From the NCBI RefSeq assembly GCF_040869045.1, contig NC_090319.1, positions 280,523,693-280,587,692 of the forward strand: 64,000 nucleotides of DNA. The letters are read 5' to 3'. This stretch comes from Eurosta solidaginis (taxonomy: Eukaryota > Arthropoda > Insecta > Diptera > Tephritidae). Position numbers and translations under genes: made by a program. A model generated the notes under the pieces. The model was not told where the DNA came from and did not search any database. It saw nothing but the letters and a program-made list of their open reading frames with translations. This document shows, one piece after another, positions 1 to 11,724 of this stretch (within the stretch, counting starts at the first letter, position 1; every line of letters starts with the position of its first letter).

Positions 1-573
1 TCCCGATTGCTTACGTATATAGTATGTATTGTTGTGTCAAAAAATCATAGTGATCGGTGATATATATAATATATATATGATGGTATATATAGTATATATA
101 TATAGTATATATATATTTTTTTTACGATTTCGGCCCCATTTTAACAGCTAGAAGCTTCAAATTTCACCAACTGCTTACGTGTATACCATATATTGATGTC
201 TGAAAAAATCATTGAGATCGGTGGTACATATAGTATATATCTCATACAACCGATTGTTCAGATAAGAAACTTTGCGCAATTTCTGCCCCGTTTTAACAGT
301 TAGAAGCTTCAAATTTCACAAAATGCTTACGTATATAGCATATATTGTTGTCTGAAAAAATCATAGAGATCGGTCGTATATATATTATATACTTCATATA
401 AACTGTCATTTTGACCCCTTTTTTACGGCTAGAATCTTCAAAATTCATCAAATTTCATCAAATAGTTACGTTTTCGTCATATATTTTTGAAATACGTGAT
501 TCGTAGTCATAGTTTTTACACGCAGACCACAAAAAACCTGAAACTTTGCATCCTCACACAAAGTACCTACCCG
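1..573 (+). mobile_element. Helentron-like element, family 2, internal tandem repeats (5' part outside window)
   Basis: The stretch holds about three diverged copies of a ~145-bp unit. Each has a 'gcttacgtatatagcatatattg' type segment (here split by mutations), an 'agatcggt' plus TA-rich segment, and 'ccgattgttcagataag'. The same unit recurs at 57700-58114 downstream of a recognisable family 2 5' end. The element is interrupted at about 573 by family 1 copy A and resumes at 3433, where its 3' end lies. No gene is present. The identification rests on the shared unit and on the paired terminal motifs at 56610 and 3553. Confidence 0.7.
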
Positions 574-719
574 TTTTTATACTCAGTTGAGCAGAGCTCA
601 CAGAGTATATTAAGTTTGATTGGATAACGGTTGGTTGTACATATATAAAGGAATCGAGATAGATATAGACTTCCATATATCAAAATAATCAGGATAGAAA
701 AAAAATTTGATTGAGCCAT

Positions 720-760
720 GTCCGTCCGTCCGTCCGTCCGTCCGTCCGTCCGTCCGTCCG
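720..760 (+). repeat. (GTCC)n microsatellite core
   Basis: Ten perfect TCCG units. The same core appears in the other family 1 copies in shorter form (about 8000, 27379, 37340, 52899) and as mixed GTCC/GTCT in family 2 (about 56747). A (GTCY)n core is characteristic of DINE-1-type elements. Confidence 0.95.
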
Positions 761-1939
761 TTAACACGATAACTTGAGTAAATTTTGAGGTATCTTGATG
801 AAATTTGGTATGTAGGTTCCTGAGCACTCATCTCAGATCGCTATTTAAAATGAACGATATCGGACTATAACCACGCCCACTTTTTCGATATCGAAAATTT
901 CGAAAAACCGAAAAAGTGCGATAACTCATTACAAAAGACAGATAAAGCGACGAAACTTGGTAGATGGGTTGACGTTATGACGCAGAATAGAAAATTAGTA
1001 AGATTTTGGACAATGGGCGTGGCACCGCCCACTTTTACAAGAAGGTAATTTAAAAGTTTTGCAAGCTGTAATTTGGCAGTCGTTGAAGATATCATGATGA
1101 AATTTGGCAGGAACGTTACTACTATTACTCTATATGTGCTAAATAAAAATTAGCAAAATTGGATGAAGAACACGCCCACTTTTTAAAAAAAAAATTTTTT
1201 AAATTCAAATTTTAACATAAAATTTAATATCTTTACTGTATATAAGTAAATTAAGTCAAAATTCAACTCCATTAATGATGTGATGCAACAAAATACAAAA
1301 ATAAAAGAAAATTTCAAAATGGGCGTGGCTCCGCCCATTTTCATTTAGTTTGTCTAGAATACTTTTATTGCCATAAGTCGAACAAAAATTTACCAATCCT
1401 TCTCAAATTTGGTAGGAGCATAGATTCTATGACGGTAACTGTTCTCTGTGAAAATGGGCGAAATCGGTGGAAGCCACGCCCAGTTTTTATACACAGTCCA
1501 CCGTCTGTCCTTCCGCTCGGCCATTAACACAATAACTTGAGCAAAATCCGATATATCTTTACTAAACTTAGCCCCCGTACCTTCCTGAGCTCACTTTTTC
1601 TTGGTATAAAAAATGGGCGAAATCTAACCATAACCACGCCCACTTTATCGATATCGAAAATTACGAAAAATGAAAAAAATGCCATAATTCTATACCAAAT
1701 ACGAAAAAAGTGATGAAACGTGGTAACTGGATTGGTTTATTGACGCAAAATATAACTTTGGAAAAAACTTTGTAAAATGGGTGTGACACCTACCATATTA
1801 AGTAGAAGAAAATGAAAAAGTTCTACAAGGCGAAATCAACAGCCCTTGGAATCTTGGCAGGAATACTGTTAGTGGTATTGCATATATAAATAAATTAGCA
1901 GTACCCGACAGATGATTTTCTGGATCACCTGGTCCACAT

Positions 1940-3350
1940 TTTGGTCGATATCGCGAGAACGCCTTCACATATACATCTAAGGGCCACTCGCTTTTAAAAC
2001 CCTCATTAATACCTTTAATTTGATATCCATATCGTACAAAAACATACCAGAGTCACCCCTGTCCCACCCTAATGGCAATATCTCGAAAAGGCGTCCACCT
2101 ATAGACCTAATGCCCCCTCCCTCTTAAAATGCTCAGTAACACCTTTAGTTTGATACCCATATCGTACAAACATTCTAGAGTCACCCCTGGCCCACCCTAA
2201 TGGCGATATCTCGAAAAGGCGTCCACCTATAGACCTAGTGTCCACTCCCTCTTAAAATGCTCAGTAACACCTTTCGTTTGATACCCGTATCGTACAAACA
2301 TTCTAGAGTCACCCCTGGCCCACCCTAATGGCGATATCTCGAAAAGGCGTCCACCTATAGACCTAATGCCCACTCCCTCTTAAAATGCTCAGTAACAGCT
2401 TTCGTTTGATACCCATATCGTACAAACATTCTAGAGTCACACCTGGCCCACCCTAATGGCGATATTTCGAAAAGGCGTCCACCTATAGAACTAAGGATTA
2501 CTCCCTTTTAAAATACTCATTACCACCTTTCATTTGATACCCATATCGTACAAACACATTCTAGAGTCACCCTGGCCCACCCTAATGGCGATATCTCGAA
2601 AAGGCGTCCACCTATAGACCTAATGTCCACTCCCTCTTAAAATGCTCAGTAACACCTTTCGTTTGATACCCATATCGTACAAACATTCTAGAGTCACACC
2701 TGGCCCACCCTAATGGCGATATTTCGAAAAGGCGTCCACCTATAGAACTAAGGATTACTCCCTTTTAAAATACTCATTACCACCTTTCATTTGATACCCA
2801 TATCGTACAAACACATTCTAGAGTCACCCTGGCCCACCCTAATGGCGATATCTCGAAAAGGCGTCCACCTATAGACCTAATGTCCACTCCCTCTTAAAAT
2901 GCTCAGTAACACCTTTCGTTTGATACCCATATCGTACAAACATTCTAGAGTCACCCCTGGCCCACCCTAATGGCGATATCTCGAAAAGGCGTCCACCTAT
3001 AGACCTAATGTCCACTCCCTCTTAAAATGCTCAGTAACACCTTTCGTTTGATACCCATATCGTACAAACATTCTAGAGTCACCCCTGTCCCACCCTAATG
3101 GCGATATCTCGAAAAGGCGTCCACCGATAGACCTAAGGCCCACTCCCTCTTAAAATGCTCAGTAACACCTTTCATTTGATACCCATATCGTACAAACAAA
3201 TTCTAGAATCAGCCCTGGTCTACCTTTATGGCGATATCCCTAAATGGCGTTCATCCATAGAACTATGACCTACTCTCTCTTAAAATACTCTTTAATACCT
3301 TTCATTTGATACACATGTTATACAACCACATTCCAGGGTTACCCCAGATT
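1940..3350 (+). repeat. Central ~128-bp tandem array of copy A
   Basis: About eleven units of about 128 bp. Each carries 'ggcgatatctcgaaaaggcg', 'cacctatag', 'tttgatacccatatcgtac' and 'attctagagtcac'. Unit spacing read directly, for example cattctagag at 2171 and 2299, gives 128 bp. Neighbouring units are far more alike than units of other copies, which points to local homogenisation. Confidence 0.9.
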
Positions 3351-3432
3351 GATTTTCCTTATTTTCTCTCCATAGCTCTCAACTGAGTATGTTATGTTCG
3401 GTTACACCCGAACTTAGCCTTCCTTACTTGTT

Positions 3433-3607
3433 TTATTTTATATTTATCTTAAAAATCGTTAAGGTATGTAGCTCTGTTCACTATATATTTCTTATCTTAT
3501 ACATCCGATTATTCGGAGATTACGAACGGGATAAGATTATTGTTCAGCCCCATTCATGAAAGGTATGAAGTCTTCGGCACAGCCGAAGACAGTCCCGTTC
3601 TTACTTG
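3433..3607 (+). mobile_element. Family 2 Helentron-like 3' end
   Basis: TTCATGAAAGGTAT (3553-3566) is the exact inverse of the family 2 5' motif ATACCTTTCATGAA found at 56610-56623. It is followed by a perfect 9-bp-stem hairpin GTCTTCGGC/GCCGAAGAC (3570-3590) and the terminal TTCTTACTTG. That ending parallels the CCTTACTTG end of family 1, so the two families are likely related. This is the right part of the element begun at position 1. Confidence 0.75.
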
Positions 3608-3719
3608 TTTATTTTATATTTTTCATCTTCTATATTTTTTAATCTTTTTTCTTGTAATTATGTTTTATTTCTTTAATTTAATGCCGTAATTCAAATAATT
3701 GCTCCAAAAGAAGCCAAGG

Positions 3720-3775
3720 AAATTTGGCGAAACGTCGAGCTGTAAGGTGAAATAAATTGTTTTATTTGCACTAGT
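3720..3775 (+). repeat. Short dispersed motif (GAAACGTCGAGCTG)
   Basis: GCGAAACGTCGAGCTG (3727-3742) is followed by a GTGAAATAAA..TTTTATTTGCAC segment. The inverse arrangement occurs at 56294-56341. GAAACGTCG-type motifs are common near the ends of some arthropod retroelements such as Penelope-like ones, but no coding sequence here supports that. Confidence 0.45.
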
Positions 3776-3817
3776 TCAGAATAGATCGGAAAAGCTTAAC
3801 AAAAATATATGAAAAAC

Positions 3818-5719
3818 ATATACAAGTTATATGAATCGATTCGTATTGATCAGCCGCAGTGCATAGGCCTATTTTTTTTACCAAATATTACTCTATTTGT
3901 TTATAATTAATAGAAAAAGTTTTTTGTAAATTTGAAAATCTGTGCAACTATCGAAATGGCCATCTGTAGGACGCATTATGTTCACAAACCCCCCTGAGTA
4001 AATATCTCCAAATTCTCAATTGTTGCGTTGCTCAAATGTTTCATCTCTACATATGTATATATTTGTACACGCCAGACGGTGGGAGAACTACTCCTTCGCT
4101 GATTTTCTGTTGAAATAAAATATTGTTTCCTATTGTTTCCAATTACCTATATTGGTTTGTACCAAAATCCTTAAAAAATTGTTCTAAAATAATTGTTAGC
4201 GCACAAAAAAACTTTAAAGAGAAGTAATAACTTAACCGGCCTATTTTTTTGGACAAATTTTACTTACACGTAAAAGCATAGGCCTTTATTTAACAGATTC
4301 TTTGTTTTTCATTTTAGGTGCTTTAAAAAAAATGAAATCAGAAATAATGAGTCAACTTTTGTTCAAACTCACTAAATTTATTTATTTATAAGAATTAATT
4401 GCAAATTTGACCCAAAAGTTTTTTGCATTTCCAGATTTTATGCTCATTTAGATATAGCAGGTCTTATAGTGAACAAAAAATAAATAAATTTGCTACAAAG
4501 ATATTACATTAAAATTTGTATATTGTCTTTTTTGCTAATTTATTTTGATATTTCTTTTTTTTATTTTATTATATTATCTTTTTTTTCAACTTAGTTTATT
4601 ATTATTTAAATGCAACTTGATTGAATCGGAAAATTTCACGTTGTATATTAAACGAAAAAACGACCCAAATCGTTTTCGATTTTAGGTCGAAATATTGCAT
4701 AGGCCGTATATTCCTCTACTATCTATATATTAATACGCTAACAAAATTTCCATACAATCAATTGACAGGCTGTTTCGCATATTTAGCATACGTAAAATCA
4801 TATAAAAGTTATATGAATCGATTCGTATTGATCAGCCGTAGTGCAGAGGCCTATTTTTGTTAACAAATATTACTCTATTTGTTTTTAATTAATAGAAAAA
4901 TTTTTTGTAAATTCGAAAATCTGTGCAACTATCGAAATTGCCATCTGTAGGACGCATTATGTTCACAAACCCCCTGAGTAAATAGCTCCAAATTCTCAAT
5001 TGTTGCGTTGCTCAAATGTTTCATCTCTACATATGTATATATTTGTACACGCCAAACGGTGGGAGAACTACTGCTTCGCTCATTTTCTGTTGAAATAAAA
5101 TATTGTTTCCCATTGTTTCCAATTACCTATATTAGTTTGTACCAAAATCCTTAAAAAATTGTTCTAAAATAATTGTTAGCGCACAAAAAAACTTTAAAGA
5201 GAAGTAATAACTTAACCGGCCCATTTTTTGGACAAATTTTACTTACACGTAAAAGCATAGGCCTTTATTTAACAGATTCTTTGTTTTTCATTTTTGGTGC
5301 TTTAAAAAAATGAAAGCAGAAATAATGAGTCAACTTTTATTCAAACTCACTAAATTTATTTATTTATACAATTAATTGCAAATTTGACCCAAATGTTTTT
5401 TGCATTTCCAGATTTTATGCTCATTTTAGATATAGCACGTCTTATAGTGAACAAAAAATAAATAAATTTGCTACAAAGATATTACATTAAAATTTGTATA
5501 TTGTCTTTTGTGCTAATTTATTTTGATATTTCTTTTTTTTATTTTATTATATTATCTTTTTTTTCAACTTAGTTTATTATTATTTAAATGCAACTTGATT
5601 GAATCGGAAAATTTCACGTTGTATATTAAACGAAAAAAACGACCCAAAAACCTTTTCGATTTTAGGTCGAAATATTGCATAGGCAGTATATTACCCACTA
5701 TATTTATTATTAGGCTAAC
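3818..5719 (+). repeat. Direct tandem duplication, two units of about 920 bp at ~980-bp spacing
   Basis: Unit 1 (about 3818-4740) and unit 2 (about 4798-5719) are nearly identical. Both start near 'gttatatgaatcgattcg' (3828 and 4810) and end after 'aggtcgaaatattgcatag' (4684 and 5665). They share AT-rich DNA with 'cgccaRacggtgggagaac' and 'agcataggccttta'. There is no long ORF, no terminal inverted repeat and no obvious promoter. Two LTR-like repeats without an internal region, or a local satellite dimer, are possible, but I see no TG..CA ends. Function unknown. Confidence 0.85.
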
Positions 5720-6884
5720 TTTGTTTGATTATATGCCCATTAATCGGATGCTTAGATCCCATAATCCTAATTTGTTTATGTCGCTTAAAATTATGAAATC
5801 AATTTTATTTTAGTAAATATGTTTGCGTGAATAATTTCAATGTTTTTGTTTCTTTTTTTTTTTCTAATTTACTCTGCTTTGCTATATCTTAGTATTATAT
5901 CGTTCACAGACGATATTTTATGGTAGATATGGTCATATATATTCATCTCCATTTCATGAATATGATGTTTACAAATTTAATACAAATTAATTACGTACAT
6001 AGATCTCAATGGGAATCCCAACATTAAATATCCGAATACTAGAATCTTCATATTTCCACAATGATAACATTAAAACCCGGAAAAAGGTCCAAGTGCACTT
6101 ATTGCGTTTTTATATGGAACTGTTTATTCACATCACTTAATTTTTTCGCACTTTAAGTACTTTATTTTTTTTTTTCTTTCATTTAAATTTTTTAGAAAAC
6201 TCTGCCTTCTTTCTCATTACATAATTTTTTTATATTTTTTTTTTTATGAAGGTATCCTCTATTCTATTCGAAATTTTCGTTTTGTGTCACACTTATGTAC
6301 ATACTACATATGTATTTATACAAAATTAAACTCGGTAAAGCGCCAATTGCATACCTAACGGGTGGCGTGAAATAGGCTAAATTCCTTAAGCACATTTCTT
6401 TGTTTTTAACTAAAAGTTCGTGTTTTTAAATAATGACACTATTGAAGTAAATGGGCGATATATGTATATGGGAGATATAGGCCTACTGGGGAACCGAGCA
6501 CACAAAACTAACTTCGGTAGCGCCCCAACGGGGACCTCCCGGGTGGTGTGGAAAAACCTATTTTTCAATCTAATGTCAAGTAATTTCACCTTAATTCTAT
6601 GTCAATTTCTTTTGATTTTACATATTTTTTATATTTTTGTTTAAGGAGCTCCATACCAAAAGGTTATAATTACATTTGAAAATTTTGTAAAAAATTTAAG
6701 AAAATACAATAAAAATTACAATGTGTTAATGAAAAATTTAAGTAAGTTATACCAGTTTGCTATATTTCCGCTCACTGCTTAACTATTAACGCATTATTTC
6801 ACTACCCCCAACACTGGATGCATAGACTGAGTTGAAAAAAATAAGAGTTGGTCGAATTTCGACCACAGGCGATACTAGTATATA
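5720..6884. other. AT-rich DNA without recognisable gene
   Basis: Long T and A runs, no supported coding region and no terminal repeats. Two short related segments, near 6330-6400 and 6500-6570, contain 'gcgcca/gcgcccca..acggg..ggtgg' and may be a decayed repeat. Confidence 0.5.
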
Positions 6885-8160
6885 TAATACCACGAACAGT
6901 ATTCCTGCCAAGATTTCAAGGGTTTTTTATTTCGCCCTGCAGAACTTTTTCATTTCTTTCTACTTAATATGGTAGGTGTTACACCCATTTTACAAAGTTT
7001 TTTTCTAAAGTTATATTTTGCGTCAATAAACTAATCCAAATACCATGTTTCATCCCTTTTTTCGTATTTGTATAGAATTATGGCACGTTTTCGTTTTTCG
7101 TAATTTTCAATATCGAAAAAGTGGGCGTGGTCATAGTCCGATTTCGGTCATTTTTTATACCAATACAAAGTGAGTTCAGATAAGTACGTGAACTGAGTTT
7201 AGTAAAGATATATTGATTTTTGCTCAAGTTATCGTGTTAACGGCCCAGCGGAAGGACAGATGGTCGACTGTGTATAAAAACTGGGCGTAGCTTCAACCGA
7301 TTTCGCCCTTTCTCACAATAAGTTATCGTCCCAGAATCTAAACCCCTATCAAATTTCACAAGGATTGGTAAATTTTTGTTCGACTTATGGCATTAAAAGT
7401 ATCCTAGACAAATTAAATGAAAAAAGGCGGAGCCACGCCCATTTTGAAATTTTCTTTTATTTTTGCATTTTGTTTCACCATATCATTACTGGAGTTGAAT
7501 GTTGACATAATTTACTTATATACTGTAAAGATATTAAATTTTTTGTTAAAATTTGACTTTAAAACAAAGTTTTTTTTAAAAGTGGGCGTGGTCGTTCTCC
7601 GATTTTGCTTTAAGCAAACATATAGTAACAGGAGCAACGTTCCTGCCAAATGTCATCATGATATCTTCAACGACTGCCAAATTACAGCTTGTAAAACTTT
7701 TATATTACCTTCTTTTAAAAGTGGGTGGTGCCACGCCCATTGTCCAAAATTTTACTAATTTTCATGTCATAAGTTCAACTCACCTACCAAGTTTCATCGC
7801 TTTATTCGTCTTTGGTAATGAATTATCGCACTTTTTCGGTTTTTCGAAATTTTCGATATCGAAAAAGTGGGCGTGGTTATAGTCCTATATTGTTCATTTT
7901 AAATAACGATCTAGAATCTGAGATGAGTGCTCCGGAACCTACATACTAAATTTCATCAAGATACCTCAAAATTTACTCAAGTTATCGTGTTAACGGACAG
8001 ACGGACGGACGGACATGGCTCAATCAATTTTTTTTTCGATCCTGATGATTTTGATATATGGAAGTCTATATCTATCTCGATTCCTTTATACCTGTACAAC
8101 CAACCGTTATCCAATCAAAGTTAATATACCATGTGAGCTCTGCTCAACTGAGTATAAAAA
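6885..8160 (-). mobile_element. Family 1 Helentron-like element, copy B, 3'-truncated
   Basis: It reads in reverse. The 5' sub-terminal motif CTCAACTGAGTAT is at 8143-8155 followed by AAAAA, and a short (GGAC)n core is near 8000. Family 1 internal blocks run leftward to about 6885, where the copy stops just before the satellite array would begin. There is no 3' hairpin. It contains no gene. Confidence 0.8.
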
Positions 8161-8692
8161 AAAAAAAATAGTGGTAGATCTACCACTTTAGTGGTAGAAG
8201 TCCGAACACTGGCGAATAACTTTATCGCGATTCTACTGTAAGTGAATATGTGCACTGCAGTTTCTACAGAGATGACAAATGCCCAGTAGAAAGTCGTGCA
8301 AAATGTGTAGAGTGAGAGTGAAGATTCCGAATATACTTTATTCAACAAAGTAAGGTTTGGTTCAGTATGTTATCAACAGCGCAAATATTTCTGAGCATTG
8401 CACTGTTTTGCATGAGCATTGTTGTTGTTGAGCGCTAATATTATTTGAAAATTGATACTCGATTAAAGCATGCATACAAAAACTGCATTATGAAAAGTAA
8501 AGATCAAATATCCATCATTATATTTATACAAAGACTGCATATAATAGTAGGTTTCTGTTCCGAATAAATTTGGGGAAAAAAAATCTAGTCTGCTACTGTG
8601 CTTTCGTAATAATTATAGTAACAATATTCATGGCGCTAGAGTGATAACTAAACCACGATCAGGTGTTTGGTACAAATATAGAATAACCTAGA
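8161..8692. other. Unassigned AT-rich spacer with a 16-bp palindrome
   Basis: GTGGTAGATCTACCAC at 8171-8186 is a perfect palindrome, followed by another GTGGTAGA at 8191. The rest shows no coding or repeat signature that I recognise. Confidence 0.5.
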
Positions 8693-9650
8693 ATGTCGTC
8701 GCGAAAGTGTAAATATGAAGCTAATGCTTTTTGTTATATATGTGGCAAATTTATTAAATTTCCAGATATTAAATATGAACTAAATACATCTTTCATCCTC
8801 TGTGCAACCTACACAGCATATTTTGGCTGTCCAGTTTAGAATCAAGACAAGACACATGGGCTCCACATGTTGCTTATAGTTATTGTAAAAGATGTTTGGA
8901 AGGTAAGCAAATTTTAGTTAAATAGTAAATTAAATGAAGTAGCGTGCTCCGCCTACCACACCGTATGCCCTGTATAATAAATAATGTTTTTCAATTAGAG
9001 GAAAATTCTTCTAAGCGGGGTCGCCCCTCGGCAGTGTTTGGCAAGCGCTCCGGGTGTATTTCTGCCATCAAAAGATCTCAGTGCTAACCCCTCTGACTTA
9101 CAGATGCCGTTCGGAGTCGGCATAAAACATGTAGGTCCCGTCCGGCCAATTTGTAGGGAAAATCAAGAGAAGCACGACGCAAATTGGAAGAGAAGCTCGG
9201 CCTTAGATCTCTTCGGAGGTTATCGCGCCTTACATAAATTTTTTTTTTTTTATATTTTAGGTTGGTATCGAGGTGAGAAAAGATCTATGAAATTTGCAAC
9301 CCCAAGAATCTAGCGAGAACCAAAGCACCACGTTAAAACTGTTACTTTTGCATTGCGAATCCGAGTAAAAGGCGTAGAGGTAAAAATGCAAAACCTATCG
9401 AATATCCTGATCTAGAATCTTCTTGTGCTCCAGTCGCACACGATCTGACTCGATCAGTACAGAGCCACCGAAAAAATTATCGCCCAGAGGTGGCTCATCG
9501 ATTAGTGCTTATAAAAGCAATGCCGATAAGGAGTTTTTACCAACAGCAGAAGAACCAAAACATCGTCTCATCGAAACTGAGGATTTTAGTCATTTAATTA
9601 GAGATTTGAGTTTAGCAAAAAGTAAATCAGAGCTTTAAGGCTCTTCTTCG
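8693..9650 (+). pseudogene. Decayed multi-exon gene of an insect family of unknown function
   Basis: Exon 1 starts at an ATG (8693), MSSRKC..., and carries a paired-cysteine motif (FCYICG) and an AYFG segment. An in-frame TAG stands at 8837-8839. A frameshift then precedes a WAPHV...CKRCLEG segment. A canonical intron follows (AG|GTAAGC at 8903, a T-rich tract and TTTTAG|G at 9260), after which KRSMKFATP.I and REPKHH resume. A third block, in a different frame (about 9450-9640), ends with HLIRDLSLAKSKSEL. The order matches, from memory, a widespread uncharacterised arthropod protein family (SFCYICG ... WAPHV ... WREP ... L.RDL.L.K..AEL). The stop and at least two frame changes mark it as dead. 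Function unknown. A domesticated or transposon-borne origin is possible. Confidence 0.6.
8939..9250 (+). mobile_element. tRNA-derived SINE, 5'-truncated, inside the pseudogene intron
   Basis: It begins at GTAGCGTGCTCCGCC, the A-box part of the tRNA-like head, and has lost most of the B box. The body (GGGGTCGCCCCTCGGCAG, then AGATGCCGTTCGGAGT) is shared with copies at 15745, 18684, 26242, 30788 and 50725. It ends GCGCCTTACA followed by a T-rich tail. It lies wholly between the donor at 8903 and the acceptor at 9260, so it inserted into the intron. Its long tail supplies part of the polypyrimidine tract. Confidence 0.85.
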
Positions 9651-9879
9651 AACAACGTTATCAAAGCCAATATAATGAAAACATGATGGGAGACAATCTT
9701 TGGGTTTTTTTGGGGATAGTACCTATGAACATAAAGGAAAAATTAAAAGTGTACACTTTTAAATCATTTCCCACTTTTTTGTAAGTTATTGCGATATTAG
9801 TTAATAATAAATTTATTTTTTTGAATTGTTTCGTTTTCAAGCAATTATTAAAATCATAGATTTTGAAAAATTTCGTTCA

Positions 9880-10580
9880 AGCGTGTTCCTAAATTAAATA
9901 AGAATTTGATTTCAACTTATTACGTTTCTGATATACCTTTGGTAAGGGCATTTATAAAAATAAATGGCTCAGAGTTTAGAGACCCATATACTAAAAAGTT
10001 ATTGTATAATGCGTTTGTAAGATTAAGGCTGGAATATGGTTCTATAATCTGGTGTCCATATTATGAGGTTCACAGTAAAAGGATTGAACGTGTTCAAAAA
10101 GTATTTATGAAATATTGCTTATCTGAGATACATTTTGACCTGCCGATCCCTTCATATACATACAGGTGTAAGTTAATTAATCTGCATACATTAGAGAGTA
10201 GAAGGGTAATTTCTTCTATTATATTCATTTATGATATCGTTAATGGCATTATCGATTGTCCAATACTTCTTGCATTATTGAACTTTCATGTGCCACCATG
10301 TAACTTACGCCAACATAATGTGTTTACTATTGAAAAGTTAAGATCTAATTATGCGATGAATGCTCCAATCACACGCGCTCTAAGTGTAATCAACTCTATT
10401 AATTCCAATCATTGCACTGACTTTTCTATATCTCGAACTTGCTTTAAAAATATGTTATTTTCTGTTTTAAGCTAAATAGTTTATACTATCCATATACATA
10501 TGTACACTTATATCCATATGGAATCTAGTCTGCAAGATTTTTGTAATCATAGACTTAAATAAATAAATATGAAATATGAA
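9880..10580 (+). mobile_element. CR1/Jockey-superfamily non-LTR retrotransposon, 3' fragment
   Basis: The reading frame 9906-10475 encodes the region C-terminal to the RT palm: EFRDPYTKKLLYNAFVR, LEYGSIIWCPYY and RIERVQKVF, then the 'ESRRVISSIIFIYDIVNG' helix block. The first codon is not a convincing start, so this is a 5'-truncated copy typical of failed reverse transcription. The stop at 10473 is followed by a short 3' UTR and a TAAATAAATA tail near 10555. Fragments at 12900 and 39100 come from the same broad family but in the opposite orientation. Confidence 0.75.
9906..10475 (+). pseudogene. C-terminal fragment of a non-LTR reverse transcriptase ORF
   Basis: About 189 open codons without internal stops, covering only the thumb/C-terminal part. 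The palm with YADD and the endonuclease are absent. The conserved run DPYxxKLLYxAxVRxxLEY and the IERVQKxF motif place it in the CR1/Jockey type. Openness over 570 bp suggests a fairly recent insertion, but the fragment cannot be an active enzyme. Confidence 0.7.
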
Positions 10581-11178
10581 ATAGGAAAGCAAACTTTTTC
10601 ATGCCATTTTATTTTTTTTCTTCAAATTACGACCTAAAAATTGATATTTTATGCTTTGAAGTCAAAGTCAAATTTTGTGCTGACCCGTGTTATTTGCATG
10701 CAATTGAAAAATACTTTTTAATCCCAAAGAAGTATAAGCGCATACATAAGTAATCACACCAATTTGTTTTAATAGGTTGGTCCCTGGTCCACTTCCCGGA
10801 AAAAAGTTTCCTAAATATTATTATTAATAGGCCTGGAAGCACTGAGACCTTTGTGCAGATATATTGTGCAAGACCATTTAGCCGAATTTTGTATCTGGAG
10901 GCCTTTGATGTACCTAAATACCTCTTCAGGTTTTTACTCCATATCACATAGGGATTGAGAGTCCCACCCCCTAGATGGGATAGTCTGCCTAGCCAGAGCC
11001 ACGCATTCGCAGAGAATGTGAACCGGCGTTTCATCATCCAGCTCACAGAAACGACAAATTTGGATATCGGATAGATTTAACTTACTTAGGTGATATGGTA
11101 GACCACAGTGTCCCGTGTAGTACCCAGTGAGAGTTCTTAGGTCCTCCCTGCTTAGATTAATGAGTTTGGTCGATACTT

Positions 11179-11724
11179 TCATTGCCGGAAGTATAAACTG
11201 TTTGGCCTGTCTTTGCCCTGGGCAGTCAATCCAGTCACGTCTGAATTGTTTAATTCCCAGTTACTTATAGTTTCCCTGGTGTGTGCTTTTGTAAGTCCAC
11301 AAAAGGGCTCTGGACCATAAAATGCTGCTGTAGCACCCTGTTTTGCTAGGCAATCTGCATATTCACTACCTTTAATTCCCTGATGTCTTGGAACACATCC
11401 TAACAAAACATTGTTCTTGGCTCCCAGGGTATTAAGGATTTCAGTATATTCATCCAATAGCTTGGATGTAACTGTGTAGGATTGCAAGGTACGAAGGGCC
11501 GCCTGATTGTGCGACATAATGTAGATGCTCTTCGATGTTGAGCCTTTCCGCAGACGTTCTCTACCACAGACTTGTATTGCATGAATTTCTGCCTGAAATA
11601 TGGTGGGGTAGCATTCCATTGGTATCGATTTCTTGAAGTTCGGCCCATAGATGTCAGCTCCCGTTCCGCCGTCATCGAATTTCCATCCATCCACAGTGGG
11701 TCCTGTCCACAATGGACACTTCAA
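11179..11724 (-). pseudogene. RNase H domain of the non-LTR element
   Basis: About 180 codons. The frame begins MKCPLWTGPTVDGWKF, continues through an acidic FQAEIHAI (the usual metal-binding Glu position) and SHNQAALRTL (the Asn stands where an Asp is usual in SDSQAAL, a likely inactivating change), and ends with PRHQGIKGSEYADCLAKQG, which carries the final Asp. It would degrade RNA in the RNA-DNA hybrid during reverse transcription. The upstream RT is in another frame, so no polyprotein can be made. Confidence 0.75.

Larger units (their letters stand above)
574..3432 (+). mobile_element. Helentron-like/DINE-1-type non-autonomous element, family 1, copy A (complete)
   Basis: This copy has the hallmarks of DINE-1/HINE elements. 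A 13-bp sub-terminal motif ATACTCAGTTGAG (579-591) is matched by its exact inverse CTCAACTGAGTAT (3378-3390). A short 5' palindrome (ATACTC...GAGTAT) is present. A (GTCC)n microsatellite lies at 720-760. A central tandem array occupies 1940-3350. A 3' hairpin GTTCGG..CCGAAC (3396-3413) is followed by the terminal CCTTACTTG. There is no transposase, so movement would depend on a Helentron elsewhere. Scattered 'cacgccca' and 'tttcgatatcgaaaa' blocks are shared by every family 1 copy. It sits inside a family 2 element. Confidence 0.85.

Noticed and set aside
6420..6644. A 74-codon frame in AT-rich DNA
   Set aside because: No domain, poor composition, no homologous copy in the window and no promoter or splice context.
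7417..7882. Open frames in family 1 copies (KKGGATPILKFSFIF, STTAKLQLVKLL)
   Set aside because: They recur in every copy (14281, 36756, 52995 and others) at the same place in a non-autonomous element; no domain and no consistent start.
9038..9313. A 91-codon frame starting near 9038
   Set aside because: It is the translation of the SINE body plus the beginning of the pseudogene's second exon; the same frame recurs in other SINE copies.
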